The notes beneath the pieces are model-generated. The model made no database searches, was not told the origin of the DNA, and saw nothing but the letters and a program-made list of their open reading frames with translations. A DNA stretch of 64,000 nt, taken from positions 555,051 to 619,050 of the forward strand of contig NW_004450382.1 of assembly GCF_000321225.1 (NCBI RefSeq). Reading direction: 5' to 3'. A program made the translations under genes and the position numbers. Positions 11,249 to 22,663 of the stretch are shown one piece after another. The stretch comes from Odobenus rosmarus divergens. Lineage: Eukaryota > Chordata > Mammalia > Carnivora > Odobenidae. Position 1 is the stretch's first letter, and each line of letters starts with the position of its first letter.

Positions 11249-11447
11249 AGGGGCACATGGGTGGCACAGTTACTTAAGCTTCCGACTCTTGGTTTTGGCT
11301 CCGGTTGTGATCTCAGGGTCGTGGGATCAAGCCCTGTGTTGGGCTCCGCACTCGGTGTGGAGTCTGCTTGAGGTTCTTTCTTCTTCTCCCTCTGCCCCTC
11401 CTGCTCATGCTCTCTTTCTCTTCTCTAAAATAATAAATGAATGAATC
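11249..11447 (+). repeat. Can-SINE, older diverged copy
   Basis: Plus copy with head GGGGCACATGGGTGGCACAG and tail TAAAATAATAAATGAATGAA. No clear target duplication. Confidence 0.88.
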
Positions 11448-11747
11448 GGAAGGGAGGGAGGAAATCCAGAGAAGTAGAAAAAGTACAGAGAATTAGAGGG
11501 TCTCAGATGCTGAGTAAAGATAGTGTTTCAAAAAGGAGGGAATTATTAGCAGCATCACATTCTGCAGATAAGGACTGAAAAATGTCTACTGAATTTAGCA
11601 ACAAGGGTCACGCACCCTAGACAAGAGTGTTTTTAGTGGAGTTGTGAGGTTGGGAGGCAGGATTGCAATAGACTCAGGAGAGAATTTAAGTGGAGAGAGA
11701 CAGTATACAGCTCTTTGATAAAGCTTGGGTATGAAGGAAAGAAGAGA
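11448..11747. other. No recognised feature
   Basis: Purine-rich intronic or flanking DNA. Nothing assignable was found. Confidence 0.5.
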
Positions 11748-11763
11748 AGTTATAGAGAGTATT

Positions 11764-11940
11764 GGGGTGCCTGGGTGGCTCAGTCGGTTAAGCATCTGCC
11801 TTCGGCTCAGGTCATGATCCTAGGGTTCTGGGGTTCTGGGATCGAGCCCCACATTGCGCTCCCTGCTCGGTGGGGGCCCTCTCCCTCTCCCTCTGCTGCT
11901 CTCTCTCTGTCAAATAAATAAATAAAATCTAAAAAAAAAA
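11764..11940 (+). repeat. Can-SINE
   Basis: Plus copy with a short internal duplication (GGGTTCTGGGGTTCTGGGAT). Target AGTTATAGAGAGTAT (11748) / AGTTATAGAGTAT (11941). Confidence 0.94.
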
Positions 11941-12334
11941 AGTTATAGAGTATGGGTTCTTAACCAGGTATTTATGGACACCCCACCCTCAGTATTATAT
12001 GCAAACTCTGTGTGTATGTAAAGTTTTTGGAGAGAAGGCATCAGCTCTTCAAAAGAGTTTATAATCCAAAAGAACAACTTCTGTGAGGCGACCTGTAATT
12101 GAATGAATTGGGCACTTATAAACTGGTAGGAAAGGAGCCAATAAAGCAGGAGAGCTAGAGAGTAGGAATAGGGTTGTGGAGGACTGAAGTCTTTCTAGTG
12201 TAAAAGATGAGATCCAGAGCATTTGTTAGAGGGACTAAATTTAGACAAGAAAGAAAAAAAGTGTAGATGCAATTACATTTATAGGCGAATGGCAGGAAAC
12301 TGAAGTAGTTCTCTGTGCACAATTTTTAAAAATT

Positions 12335-12522
12335 TTTTATTTTTTTCAAAGATTTTATTTATTTATTTGAAAGAGAGTGAGAGAGAGCACACAAGCTGAG
12401 GGGCAGAGGGAGAAGCAGACTCCCCGCTGAGCAGGGAGCCCAACATGGGGCTGGATTCCAGCCCTGGAATCATGACCTGAGCCAAAGGCAGACACTTAAC
12501 CGACTGAGCCACTCAGGTGCCC
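12335..12522 (-). repeat. Can-SINE
   Basis: Minus copy ending GACTGAGCCACTCAGGTGCC, with an A/T tail at the left. Confidence 0.92.
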
Positions 12523-12899
12523 CAGGAAAGATATTTGGATTGTGTGGAGGGTCGACTTGTGAGTGAAGATCATTACTAATGAAACCATATTGAAAATGTT
12601 TTTTTTTTTTTTTTTTCCCCTCTAGTACCCCAAGGAGAGAGCAGAAAAAGCATGAAAATGGATTGAGTGTGATTGGGGTCTTGCCAGGCAGGTGCAGTTG
12701 GGAGGATGAAAGGGACAAAATCAAAGTGGGTATTAGTTTGAGACAGAGAGGGCGTGAAGACCAGTACAGTATAGAAAGTAATGAGTTTGTGGAATTGGAG
12801 GTCTAACAGGTGAAAGAACAGGGGGAGTACTGGAGTAATTGGGAAAGCTGTGTAGAGATAGAAATCAGAGTATGTTTGTATGATTAGGCAGGGTTCTCT
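12523..12899. other. No recognised feature apart from a T17 run
   Basis: Contains a homopolymer T run near 12600-12616 without an attached SINE body. Otherwise unassigned. Confidence 0.45.
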
Positions 12900-13194
12900 T
12901 CCCAAATAGCCAAAGCAGTCTTGGGAAAACAAAGCTGGAGGCATCACAATTCTGGACTTCAAGTTATATTACAAAGCTATAGTAATCAAAACAGTATGGT
13001 TCTGGCACGAAAATAGACACATAGATCAATGGAACAGAATAGAAAACCCAGAAATGAACCCACAACTATATGGTCAGTTAATCTTCAACAAAGCAGGAAA
13101 GAATATCCAGTGGGAAAAGGACAGTCTCTTCAACAAATGGTGTTGGGAAAACTACACAGCAACATGCAAAAGAAAGAAACTAGATCACTTTTTT

Positions 13195-13304
13195 TAAATT
13201 AAAATTTTATTTTTAAGTAAACTCTACACTCAACATGGGGCTTGAACTCATGACCCTGAGATCAAGAGTCACATGCAGTACTGACTGAGCCAGCCAGGCG
13301 CACC
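13195..13304 (-). repeat. Short, older Can-SINE
   Basis: Short tRNA-like variant with GACTGAGCCAGCCAGGCGC. Its target copy CTAGATCACTTTTTT (13180) recurs as CTGGACTACTTTTTT (13305). Confidence 0.85.
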
Positions 13305-13319
13305 CTGGACTACTTTTTT

Positions 13320-13509
13320 TTTTTTTTAAAGATTTTATTTATTTGAGAGAGAGAGAACGAGAGAGAGAGAGCACGAGAGGGAAGAGGGTCAGAGGGAGAG
13401 CAGACTCCCTGCTGAGCAGGGAGCCCGATGCGGGACTCGATCCCGGGACTCCAGGATCATGACCTGAGCTAAAGGCAGTCACTTAACCAACTGAGCCACC
13501 CAGGCGCCC
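13320..13509 (-). repeat. Can-SINE, second insertion at the same L1 target
   Basis: Full-length minus copy between CTGGACTACTTTTTT (13305) and CTGGACCACTTTCTT (13510). Together with the previous SINE the target is present three times. Confidence 0.93.
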
Positions 13510-14498
13510 TGGACCACTTTCTTACATCATACACAAAATTAAATTCAAACTGGATTAAAGACCTAAATATGAGACCTTGACACCATAAAAATCCTGGAAG
13601 AGAACACAGGCAATAACCTCTTTGACATTGACCATAGCAACTTTTTTCTAGATATGTCTCCTGAGGCAAGGGAAACAAAAAGCAAAAATAAACTACTGGG
13701 ACTACATCAAAATAAAAAGCTTCTGCACAGAGAAGGAAACAATAAAATTAAAAAGCAACTTGTGGAATGGGAGCAGATATTTTTAAATGACATGTCCGAT
13801 AAAGGGTTAGTATCCAAAATACATAAAGAACTTATAAAACTCAACACCTCCAAAAAATTAATAATCCAATTAAAAAATGGGCAGAAGACATAAACAGACA
13901 TTTCTCCAAGGAAGACATCCAGATGGCCAACAGATGAAAAGATGTTTATCATCAGTGATCATCAGGGAAATGCAAATCAAAACTACAATGAGATGCCACC
14001 TCACACCTGTCAGAATGTCTAAAATCAACAACACAAGAAACAACCGGTGTTGGTGAGAATGTGGAGAATGTGCACTATTGATGGGAATGCAAACTGGTGC
14101 AGCCACTCTGAAAAACAGTATTAAGTTTCCCCAAAAAGTCAAAAATAGAACTACCCTATGATTCAGCAATCACACTAGTAGGTATTTACCCAATGAATAC
14201 AAACACCCTAATTCAAAGGTATACCTGCACTCCGATGTTTATGGCAGCATTATCTATAATAGCCAAATTATGGAATCAGCCCAAGTGTCCATCAACTGAT
14301 GAATGGGTAGAGAAAATGTTATATATATATATAGCCATAAAAAAATGAAATCTTAACCATTTGCAATGACATGAATGGAGCTAGAGTATAATGGTAAAAG
14401 TGAAGTAAGTCTGTTAAAGACAAATACCATATGATTTCACTCAAATGTGGAATTTAGGAAACAAACCAGCAAAGGAAAAAGACAAAAAATAGATTTTT

Positions 14499-14674
14499 TA
14501 AAAAATATTTATTTACTTGACAGCAGGAGAGGGAACACAGGCGGGGGGAGTGGGAGAGGGAGAAGCAGACTCCCCACTGAGCAGGGAGCCTGATGCTGGG
14601 CTTGATCCCAGGACCCTGCGATCATGACCTGGGCCGAAGGCAGACGCCTAATGACTGAGCCACCCAGGTGCCCC
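14499..14674 (-). repeat. Can-SINE
   Basis: Minus copy between CAAAAAATAGATTTTT (ending near 14498) and CCAAAAATAGATTTTT (14675-14690). Confidence 0.92.
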
Positions 14675-14690
14675 CCAAAAATAGATTTTT

Positions 14691-14866
14691 TTTAAAGATT
14701 TCATTTATCTATTAAGAGAGAGCACGAGCATGGGGTGGGGGGGAGAGGGACAGAGGGAGAACATACTTCCTGCTGAGCAGAGAGCCTGACTCAGGTATCT
14801 GAGGACCCTGGGATCATGACCTGAGCCAAAGGCAGACGCTTAACTGACTGAGCCACCCAGACACCC
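14691..14866 (-). repeat. Can-SINE, second insertion at the same L1 target
   Basis: Minus copy between CCAAAAATAGATTTTT (14675) and CAAGAAATAGATTA (from 14867). The middle of the SINE is diverged (GAGCCTGACTCAGGTATCTG). Confidence 0.9.
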
Positions 14867-15059
14867 CAAGAAATAGATTAATTATAGAGAAGAAACTGAT
14901 GGTTACTAGAGGGGACGTGGGTAGGGGGGATGGGTTAAACAGGTGATAAGCACTGGGTGATGTATGGAATTGTTGAATCACTAAATTCTACAACTGAACT
15001 AATATACTACTGTATGTTCATTAACCAAAATTAAAATAAAAAAACAGGTTTTTTTTTTG

Positions 15060-15186
15060 TTTTTTTAAATCAGAATTGCCAGCTGTGTTTAAAAAAAACA
15101 CAGATGCTCAGGTCTCATTCTGGATCAACTGACTCAATTTCCAGGGAGTTGGACTGAGGCATTTTCATTTAAAAAGTTTCACATGT
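15060..15186. repeat. MER5-like hAT fragment
   Basis: CAGATGCTCAGGTCTCATTC and GCATTTTCATTTAAAAAGTT resemble the MER5 (Charlie non-autonomous) interior. Short and diverged. Confidence 0.5.
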
Positions 15187-15376
15187 GGGGCGCCTGGGTG
15201 GCTTAGTCAGTAAGGCGTCTGCCTTTGGCTCAGGTCATGGTCTCAGGGTCCTGGGATTGAGTCCCACATCGGGCTCCTTGCTCAGCAGGGAGCCTGCTTC
15301 TCCCTCTCCCTCTGCCTGCCGCTCCCCCTGCTTGTGCTCGCTCTCTGTGTCAAATAAATAAATAAAATCTTTAAAA
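15187..15376 (+). repeat. Can-SINE
   Basis: Plus copy. Target AAAAGTTTCACATGT before it and AAATGTTTCACGTG after it. Confidence 0.94.
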
Positions 15377-15530
15377 AAATGTTTCACGTGATTTAAAGAA
15401 AAATTTTTGAAATTACATATAGTAAAATTTGTTCTTTTTAGTGTATAGTTTTAAGAGTTTGACAAATGCATAGTGATGCCCTTTATCAGGATAGAGTAGA
15501 CCGGAAGAATAGGTTTGGTGAGGAAGGTAT

Positions 15531-16260
15531 TTTTTATTTTATTTAAATTAATATATATTATTAGTTTCAGAGATAGAGTTCAGTGATTCATCAGTTGCGT
15601 GTAACACCCGGTGCTCATTACCCAGTTACCCCATACCCCCACCCATTCTCCCCTCCAGCAAACCTGTTTGTTTCCTAAGAGTCTCTTATGGTTTGTCTCC
15701 CTCTCTGATTTCATCTTATTTTTTCCTCCTTTCCCCTATGATCCTCTGTTTTGTTTCCTAAATTCCATATAGGAGTGAAATCATATGATAATTGTCTTTC
15801 TCTGATTGACTTATTTCTCTTAGCATAATACCCTCTAGATCAAAACCACAATGAGATACTACCTCACACCAGTCAGAATGGCTAAAATTAATAAGTTAGG
15901 AAATGACAGATGTTGGTGAGGATGTGGAAAAAGGGAACCCTCTTGCACTGTTGGTGGCAATGCAAACTGGTGACACTCTGGAAAACAGTAGGGAGGTTCC
16001 TCAAAAAGTTGAAAATAGAACTACCCTACAACCCAGCGATTGCACTACTGGGTATTTACCCTAAAGATACAAATGTAGTGATCGGAAGGGGCACCTGCAC
16101 CCCAATGTTTATAGCAGCAATGTCTACAACAGTCAGACTATGGAAAGAACCCAGATGTCTAATGACAGGTGAATGGATAAAGAAGATGTGGTATATATAT
16201 ACAATGGAATACTACTCAGCCATCAAGAAATGAAATCTTATCATTTGCAATGATGTGGAT
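15531..16260. mobile_element. 5'-inverted (twin-priming) carnivore L1
   Basis: 15531-15838 is antisense L1 3' end. 15839-16260 is sense ORF2 C-terminus ([25 protein letters not shown]). The two parts are neighbours in L1 but one is flipped, and the whole is flanked by GGTGAGGAAGGTAT (15517-15530) and GGTGAGGAAGATAT (16261-16274). This is the classic twin-priming product. Confidence 0.92.
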
Positions 16261-16280
16261 GGTGAGGAAGATATATTTGT

Positions 16281-16389
16281 TTTTGAACACCATCTAATTT
16301 CTTATTGCACTAAAGCTATAGCCATAGAGTTAAGATTATTAAGCTGAATTGACATTTTCTCTATTAAGTTTAGATCAGGGACAGATGCA

Positions 16390-16423
<34 letters not shown>

Positions 16424-16514
16424 TGAACACCATCTAATTTCTTATTGCACTAAAGCTATAGCCATAGAGTTAAGATTATTAAGCTGAATTGACATTTTCT
16501 CTATTAAGTTTAGA
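16281..16514. repeat. 140-bp-spaced direct duplication beside a gap
   Basis: 16281-16374 and 16421-16514 are identical 94-bp stretches, separated by an (AT)n-poly(T) tract. Most likely an assembly artefact rather than a genomic repeat. Confidence 0.9.
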
Positions 16515-16564
16515 NNNNNNNNNNNNNNNNNNNNNNNNNNNNNNNNNNNNNNNNNNNNNNNNNN
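16515..16564. other. Assembly gap, 50 N
   Basis: Fifty undetermined bases. The round number suggests an arbitrary gap size. TTAAGTTTAGA borders both sides, so the true gap may be zero or negative. Confidence 0.98.
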
Positions 16565-16590
16565 TTAAGTTTAGATCAGGGACAGATGCA

Positions 16591-16599
<9 letters not shown>

Positions 16600-16621
<22 letters not shown>

Positions 16622-16790
16622 GGTAGAGAGCCAGATGGTGAATACTTCAGACTTTGTAGCTCACATAATGGTCTCAGTTGCATATTCTGTGTTTGTGTGT
16701 GTGTTTCCAACCATTGAAAAATATAAAAACCATTCTTTGCACTGTATAAAACAGGCAGAAGGCCATAGTTTGCTGACCCCTGGTAGATAA
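16600..16790. repeat. hAT/MER-type DNA transposon relic
   Basis: AGAGAGCCAGATGGTGAATA, CTTTGTAGCTCACATAATGG and GGCCATAGTTTGCTGACCCC are the hallmark text of a common mammalian non-autonomous hAT family. Internal parts are deleted. Confidence 0.65.
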
Positions 16791-17061
16791 TAAATACAAC
16801 AATAAACAGTTGTATTTATTGCTACACGTCAATCTCTGACGTGTAGCATTTGCTGGTTTCTGAAGTGTAAATACTCCCACTGTGGCTGATTTTAAGCTAC
16901 CAATGTGTTATATTGAATGAAGAGTTTGAAAGAGATGTGCAGTAGCACAAAGTATTTCTGCTATATAAATATAACAGTTTTAGTTAGGTAAATAAAACAT
17001 AGTAAAATATTAATGAAGTAATGAATTTTGAGTGTTTATTACCTTTTTTCTTTTTCTTTTT

Positions 17062-17235
17062 TTAAAAGATTTTATTTATTTGAGCGAGAGCAAGCATGAG
17101 CAGAGGGGGAAGGACAGAGGGACAAGCAGAATTCCTGCTGAGCGAGGAGCCTGATGTGGGGCTCAATCCCAGGACCCTGAGATCATGACCTGAGCTGAAG
17201 TCAGACATTTAACCAACTGAGCTACCCAGGTGTCC
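17062..17235 (-). repeat. Can-SINE
   Basis: Minus copy (GCAAGCATGAGCAGAGGGGG type), immediately followed by a second SINE. Confidence 0.9.
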
Positions 17236-17236
17236 C

Positions 17237-17338
17237 CTCTTCTTTTAAGTAATTTCTACAGCCAATGTGGGGTGGCTCAAACTCATGACCCCCAGATCAA
17301 GAGTTAGATGCTCTACTGACTGAGCCAGCCAGGCACCC
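17237..17338 (-). repeat. Short, older Can-SINE
   Basis: Short variant ending GACTGAGCCAGCCAGGCACC, head to tail with the previous copy. Confidence 0.85.
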
Positions 17339-17561
17339 CATCTTTATTTTTAATATAACTTCATTGTGCATTTAATTTTTAATGATTGTATATAACCTTG
17401 GCTTGCAAAATTCCTGAAAATGTATCATCTTTTGCTAGCCTATATGAGGTGGCTTTAACATACCATTGAAATGAAGGCTAGAGAGGTGAGATAATTTCCC
17501 AAATTGATTTTAAGTGCCAGAATCAGATTAAACTGTTTCTTTTAATTTGATTTTTCTTTTT

Positions 17562-17746
17562 AAAGATTTATTTGTGAAGGAGCACGAGCAGGAGGGGCAG
17601 AAGGAGAGGGAGAGAGAATCTCAAGCAGACTCCACACTGAGTGCGGAGCCTGATGCTGGGCTCAATCTCTTGACCCTGAGATTACGCATGACCTGAGCTG
17701 AAACCAGGAGTCGGATGCTTAACTGACTGTGCCACCCAGGTGCCCC
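17562..17746 (-). repeat. Can-SINE, older
   Basis: Minus copy ending ACTGTGCCACCCAGGTGCCC. Target TGATTTTTCTTTT before it and TGATTTTTATTTT after it. Confidence 0.9.
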
Positions 17747-18099
17747 TGATTTTTATTTTCATTAAAACAATATAAGTTCATAGTTCAAAGATACTTCAAG
17801 GTTTATAGTGGGAACCCCCCCCCAAAAACAGCAGTTCCCTGATCTACCCTCTCCATCCCCAATTTCTAATCTACAGTGCTAACATTTAACTATTTTAGTT
17901 TTTTCTTCTGGTTTCTACCTCCCTATTTTTCATAATGTGCTTACACTTTTTAATAAATTTTTTCACTTTTTGATATTATTGATTCCTTCTAAGGCAGATG
18001 GGGATTTAGTTCTCTTATGCTTTACATGTTCTTCTTTACCCGTTTTTTAAATATATGACAATTATAATTGTTTCTTAAATTAACCTTTTTTTTTTTTTT

Positions 18100-18284
18100 A
18101 AAGATTTTATTTATTTATTTGAGAGAGAGAATGAGAGATAGAGAGCACGAGAGGGAAGAGGGTCAGAGGGAGAAGCAGACTCCCTGCTGAGCAGGGAGCC
18201 CGATGTGGGACTCGATCCCGGGACTCCAGGATCATGACCTGAGCCGAAGGCAGTTGCTTAACCAACTGAGCCACCCAGGCGCCC
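18100..18284 (-). repeat. Can-SINE
   Basis: Minus copy. The target TTAACCTTTTTT (near 18080) recurs at 18285, where the next SINE begins. Confidence 0.93.
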
Positions 18285-18296
18285 TAACCTTTTTTT

Positions 18297-18404
18297 TTTT
18301 TTAAGATTTTATTTTTAAGTATTCTACACCCAAAGTGGGGCTCAGATTTACAACCCTGAGATTAGGAGTTTCAGGTTCTACTGACTGAGCTAGCCAGGTG
18401 CTCC
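18297..18404 (-). repeat. Short, older Can-SINE
   Basis: Short variant (GACTGAGCTAGCCAGGTGCT) placed directly after the previous copy at the same T-rich target. Confidence 0.85.
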
Positions 18405-18878
18405 TTAAATTATCTTTCAGTATTTACATGTTATGATCATGTAAACAGTGCATACAACCAGTAGTATATTATGATTATGTCTTCTTATATAATTTTTTGA
18501 AATTAATAATTGCCATAAATAACTGCCTGATTTTTAAAGGTACTTATGACAGTATTATCCCCATACTCTGTGACAGAACTATAAAACTCATCTCAGTATG
18601 GTTAAACATTAGATAATTATTTCCATTTTTTTCCCCCCTTCAACTCCCTAAGTTGCCCTTCATTCTATTGCTGGAATCCCAACTATTATTTACAGCTGTC
18701 ATCCTAGTACTCCTGTTCACCATTACCCTGGGGATTGCCTTTGCTTTTCTCCTTAGCATTAGCACCCATTCTCCTTTTCTCTTAGTATTGGCATCCATTT
18801 TCCTGAATTCTATACCATCTTTTCATTCCTAGGTTTATCTCTTCATTTTGCTAGAGCACATCATTCAGGAGCTTCCTT

Positions 18879-19065
18879 TTTTTTTTTTTTAAAGATTTTA
18901 TTTATTTATTTGACACAGAGAGGGATCCCAAGTAGGCAGAGCGGCAGGCAGAAGGAGAGGGAGAAGCCGAGCAGAGAGCCCGATGTGGGGCTTGATCCCA
19001 GGACCCTGGGATCATGACCTGAGCCGAAAGCAGACACTTAACCAACTGAGCCACCCAGACACCCC
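18879..19065 (-). repeat. Can-SINE
   Basis: Minus copy with target duplication CATTCAGGAGCTTCCT at 18862 and 19066. Confidence 0.95.
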
Positions 19066-19416
19066 CATTCAGGAGCTTCCTAAGAAAGGATTCCAAGAGA
19101 TAGGTTATAAGTTGCTTAAGACCTTGTATGTCTGAAAATGTTAATTCTACCCTCATATAATTGATAATTTGACAGGATATATAATTTTAGGTAGAAAAAT
19201 CATTTGCCATCAAATGCAAAGGTTTTTCTCCAGTGTTGTTAGTTTCCAGCCTTGCTGTTGAGGAATTCAAAGACATTCCAGGCCTTAGTCCTTTGTGACT
19301 TTTTTTTTTCCCCTCTTATGATAGATTTTTAGAACTATCTCTTTATCCCTGATGTGATTTTCCACAGAGATGTACTTTGATGCGGGTATTTTTCATTCAT
19401 TATGTGGTGTGGACTT

Positions 19417-19608
19417 TTTTTTTTTTTAAGATTTTATTTATTTGAGAATGAGAGAGAGAGAGAATGAGTGGTGGGAGGCAGAGGGAGAGGGAGAAGCAAA
19501 CTCCCTGCTGAGCAGGGAGCCTGATGCAGGGCTTGATCCCAAGACCCCCTGGGATCATGACCTGAGCAGAAGACAACCACTTAACTGCTTGAGCCACCCA
19601 GGAGCTCC
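19417..19608 (-). repeat. Can-SINE
   Basis: Minus copy. The flanks GGTGTGGACTTTT and TAGTGTGGATTTTT are the diverged target duplication. Confidence 0.93.
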
Positions 19609-21207
19609 TTTAGTGTGGATTTTTATTCTGGAAATCTATGTCCTTCATTTCTGAACATTTTTTCTTATATTTATTTTAAAAGTTTCTTTCTGCTTTCTAG
19701 AACTTCTGTTAGTTCAATGTTGGGTCTTCTGGGTTTATCCGCTATTTTATTTTCTGTTTTCATTACTTTCTCTTTTTTTTGTACTTCTTGGGAAATTTCC
19801 TCAACATTATTTGCCACCTTGTCAGTTGAGTTTGTTTTTTTTTTAACCTCTATTGTAATTTTAATATGTAAGGGCTCTTGTTCTTTAATGTTAATTTATT
19901 ATAGATCTTGTTTGTGTTTCATAGATGCAATATTTCCTTTCCTGAGGATGTTATACTTTTTTGCGTGTCTATTTTCTTCTCCTTGAATTCTTTGTTTACT
20001 TTTAAGTTCCTTTGTTTTGTTTGGTTTTGGTTTTCTTTAATTTTGATAGCTTTCTTTTAATGTCCTCTGGTTTTTTTTTAAAAATTGTGGTAAATATACA
20101 TAACAAAATTTATCATTTTAATACTTTTTAAGTGTAGAATTCTTTGGCATTAAGTACATTCACATTGTTGTGTAACCATAACTATCATTCATCTCCAGAC
20201 CTTTTTCATCTTTCCTAACTGGAATTCTGCACCTGTTAAACTAACTTCCCATTCCCCTTCCCCCAGCCTCTGGCAGCCACCATTCTACTTTCTGTCTCTG
20301 AACTGGACTAGTCTTGCTACCTCATGTAAGAGAAATCACACAGTATTTGTCCTTTTGTGACTGGCTTTTCTGTCCTTTTGTGACATGTCTTCAAGTTTCC
20401 TCCATGTTATAGGATGTGTCAGAACTTCCTTCCTTTTTAAAGGGTTTGTTCTTATTTAAGAATGATACACTGAAAAGCTGATTGGAAACTCCATGTCAGT
20501 GGTCAGGCTGTGTTAATTGGAGGACTTCACTGAAAGTTGATAAGATGGTGAATATCTTTTTCATTGGTAACCCCCAAATACCCATATTTTAGGTCTTTTT
20601 TGAATTCTTGTCAGTTTCCCCAGAGAAAAATCTCCCTGACTCCTCCCTGGGAATATAAATAAGCTTGGTGGTTCAGTGTTCAAAGAACTGAGGTGGGGAA
20701 GGGAGTTGGGACATCTATCTTTTCCTTAATTCTGCTATTTTCAATAAAGGACTTACCCCTAGTCCTAGCTGTGGTTGGTGTTCCTCAGGGAACAGAGCCT
20801 CTCTAATTGTTTCTCTGGATCGATAAGTTGGCAGGCAGCCTTTGTGTGGGGGGTGGAGGAGGGGTATTTGACTGGTTGCTTGGGGTTTGGGGTGGAGAAC
20901 TAGTTCAACTGTTCTTTCTGTAGACTGTCAGCCGGTTCTTCAGGTTATGGCCCCATCACTCAATCCTCCCTTCAGAGATGTGTTGTGCCTTCAATTTCTG
21001 CTTTCCAGAGTACAGTGGTACGAATTAGATTGTTTTTTTTATTAGACTTTCTCTTTTCAGGCTTGGGTTTCAATTTTTGCACTCTACCAAGTCAAATTCA
21101 TCTGTTTGTTTTTTCTGTATTAAAGTTTTGTTGCTATCACCTGCTGTTGTTTCCTCTCCTCATCTCTTTGCTATTGTGTGTTTGTACCGTTGAAAATATA
21201 TTTTATT

Positions 21208-21408
21208 GGGGCGCCTGGGTGGCTCAGTCGTTGGGTGTCTGCCTTTGGCTCAGGTCATGATCCCAGGGTCCTGGGATCGAGTCCCACATCGGGCTCCCTG
21301 CTCAGCGGGAAGCCTGCTTCTCCCTCTGCCTCTCCCCCTGCTTATGTTCCTTCTCTCGCTGTGTCTCTCTCTGTCAAATAAATAAATAAAATCTTTAAAA
21401 AAAAAAAA
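21208..21408 (+). repeat. Can-SINE
   Basis: Full-length, little-diverged plus copy with perfect target duplication GAAAATATATTTTATT at 21192-21207 and 21409-21424. Confidence 0.97.
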
Positions 21409-21569
21409 GAAAATATATTTTATTGCCAATTTGGAATGATGTTAGAGGTAGTAAAGAATGACATGTATTAAATCAACTGCATTTTAGCTATTGTAATCTA
21501 CTTGCCTAATTTTTTTTTTTTTTTTTTTTATCCCATAGAAGCTTTCCAAAGAGAGAGCTCTATAAGCTT

Positions 21570-21945
21570 CTTGCTACTCAAAAGTTCAGCGAGCAGTATC
21601 GATATAACGTGGTAGCTTGGTAGAAATGCAGAATTCCAGGCCCCAACCCATACCTAGCAAACCATATTCTACATTTTTTTTAAGATATCATTTATTTATT
21701 TGACAGAGAGAGACAGTGAGAGAGGGAACACAAGCAGGGGGAGTGGGAGAGGGAAAAGCAGGCTTCCTGCTGAGCAGGGAGCCCGATGTGGAGCTTGATC
21801 CCAGGACCCTGGAATCATGACCTGAGCTGAAGGCAGATGCTTAATGACTGAGCCACCCATGTGTCCCTTTATTCTACATTTTTATAAGATCCCTAGGTTA
21901 TTTATAATTTATTAAAATGTAAGAAGCATTGGTCTAATTCACTGT
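21570..21945. repeat. MER5-like hAT element, split by a SINE
   Basis: TTGGTAGAAATGCAGAATTC, CAGGCCCCAACCCATACCTA and, after the SINE, AAGATCCCTAGGTTATTTA match MER5 (Charlie) text. Confidence 0.75.
21679..21869 (-). repeat. Can-SINE
   Basis: Minus copy with target duplication TATTCTACATTTTT at 21665-21678 and 21870-21883. Confidence 0.95.
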
Positions 21946-22660
21946 GCCTGGCACAGTGCTTGACACACATTCGGTGTCTTCTGTTGGACACTCAGATATT
22001 TAGAAAAGATTCTGTAGTTAGAAATACTATTTTCGGATCAGAGTATAGGTATTATTTGTTGCTATGGGAGTAGATGCAAGTATAGAGTAAAAAGTGGGTC
22101 AAGGAAATATCAGTGGATGAAGGAAGAAAGGGCCTTCTAGGAAAATTGAGAGCTAAGGAAGAACAGAGGCCCAGAGTACATGAGGTGTGGGAAAATGAGC
22201 AACCTTCTAAGAGCAAAGGCTGTACGATTAGTAGTGTTCTTCGGGAAGAGCCAGATTTCAGAGTAGGCTAAGACGTGGGGAAAAAACACTTTCTGGGAAG
22301 ATATTGAAATTAAAAAATAGTTTAATTACAATCTAGGGAGAATGATCAAGGAGGAATCCCCAGAAAACAATGGAATAATGAGCAATGAGGAGATGGTTTA
22401 GTGGGGAGGCGGCTACATTGGGGTGAGAACACAGTAAATGACAAGTGGCTAAAATGAACTTCCACTATTCCCCACCTTGTAATTCTCCATGTTTCAGGCA
22501 TTTCTTTAAATTTTCTCTTGGGCTTTTTTTTTTTTTTTTTTTGGATATATATGCTGTTCCTTTAGTCTGGGACACTATCTTCCTTGACTCTCTCAAGATT
22601 CAGTGCCCTTATTTTGTGCTCCACGGCATCCTATTCTTTCTGTCTGTCTCTCTCTTTCTC
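21946..22660. other. No recognised gene
   Basis: Intronic or flanking DNA with a T-run near 22526-22542. Nothing assignable with confidence. Confidence 0.45.
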
Positions 22661-22663
22661 TCT

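Larger units (their letters stand above)
12900..15045 (+). mobile_element. LINE-1 3' part, sense, interrupted by four SINEs
   Basis: The only sizeable L1 here on the gene's strand. The text runs AAAGCAGTCTTGGGAAAACA, ..ATAGAAAACCCAGAAATGAA, then the ORF2 C-terminal relic at 13654-13893 (LLGLHQNKKLLHREGNNK) and the 3' end near 15045. SINE pairs sit at 13195-13509 and 14499-14866. Stops show it is dead. Confidence 0.9.
17747..21190 (-). mobile_element. Ancient L1-like DNA, antisense, composite
   Basis: T-rich DNA between SINEs. 20085-20450 clearly matches an antisense L1 3' end (CATTAAGTACATTCACATTG, TTTGTGACTGGCTTTTCTG). 19140-20080 resembles antisense L1-type coding or UTR text. 18405-18860 and 20450-21190 are less certain. 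No gene is visible. Confidence 0.5.

Noticed and set aside
15910..16233. A 107-residue frame with LHCWW..EYYSAIKK
   Set aside because: L1 ORF2 C-terminus in a truncated, inverted copy; not a host gene.
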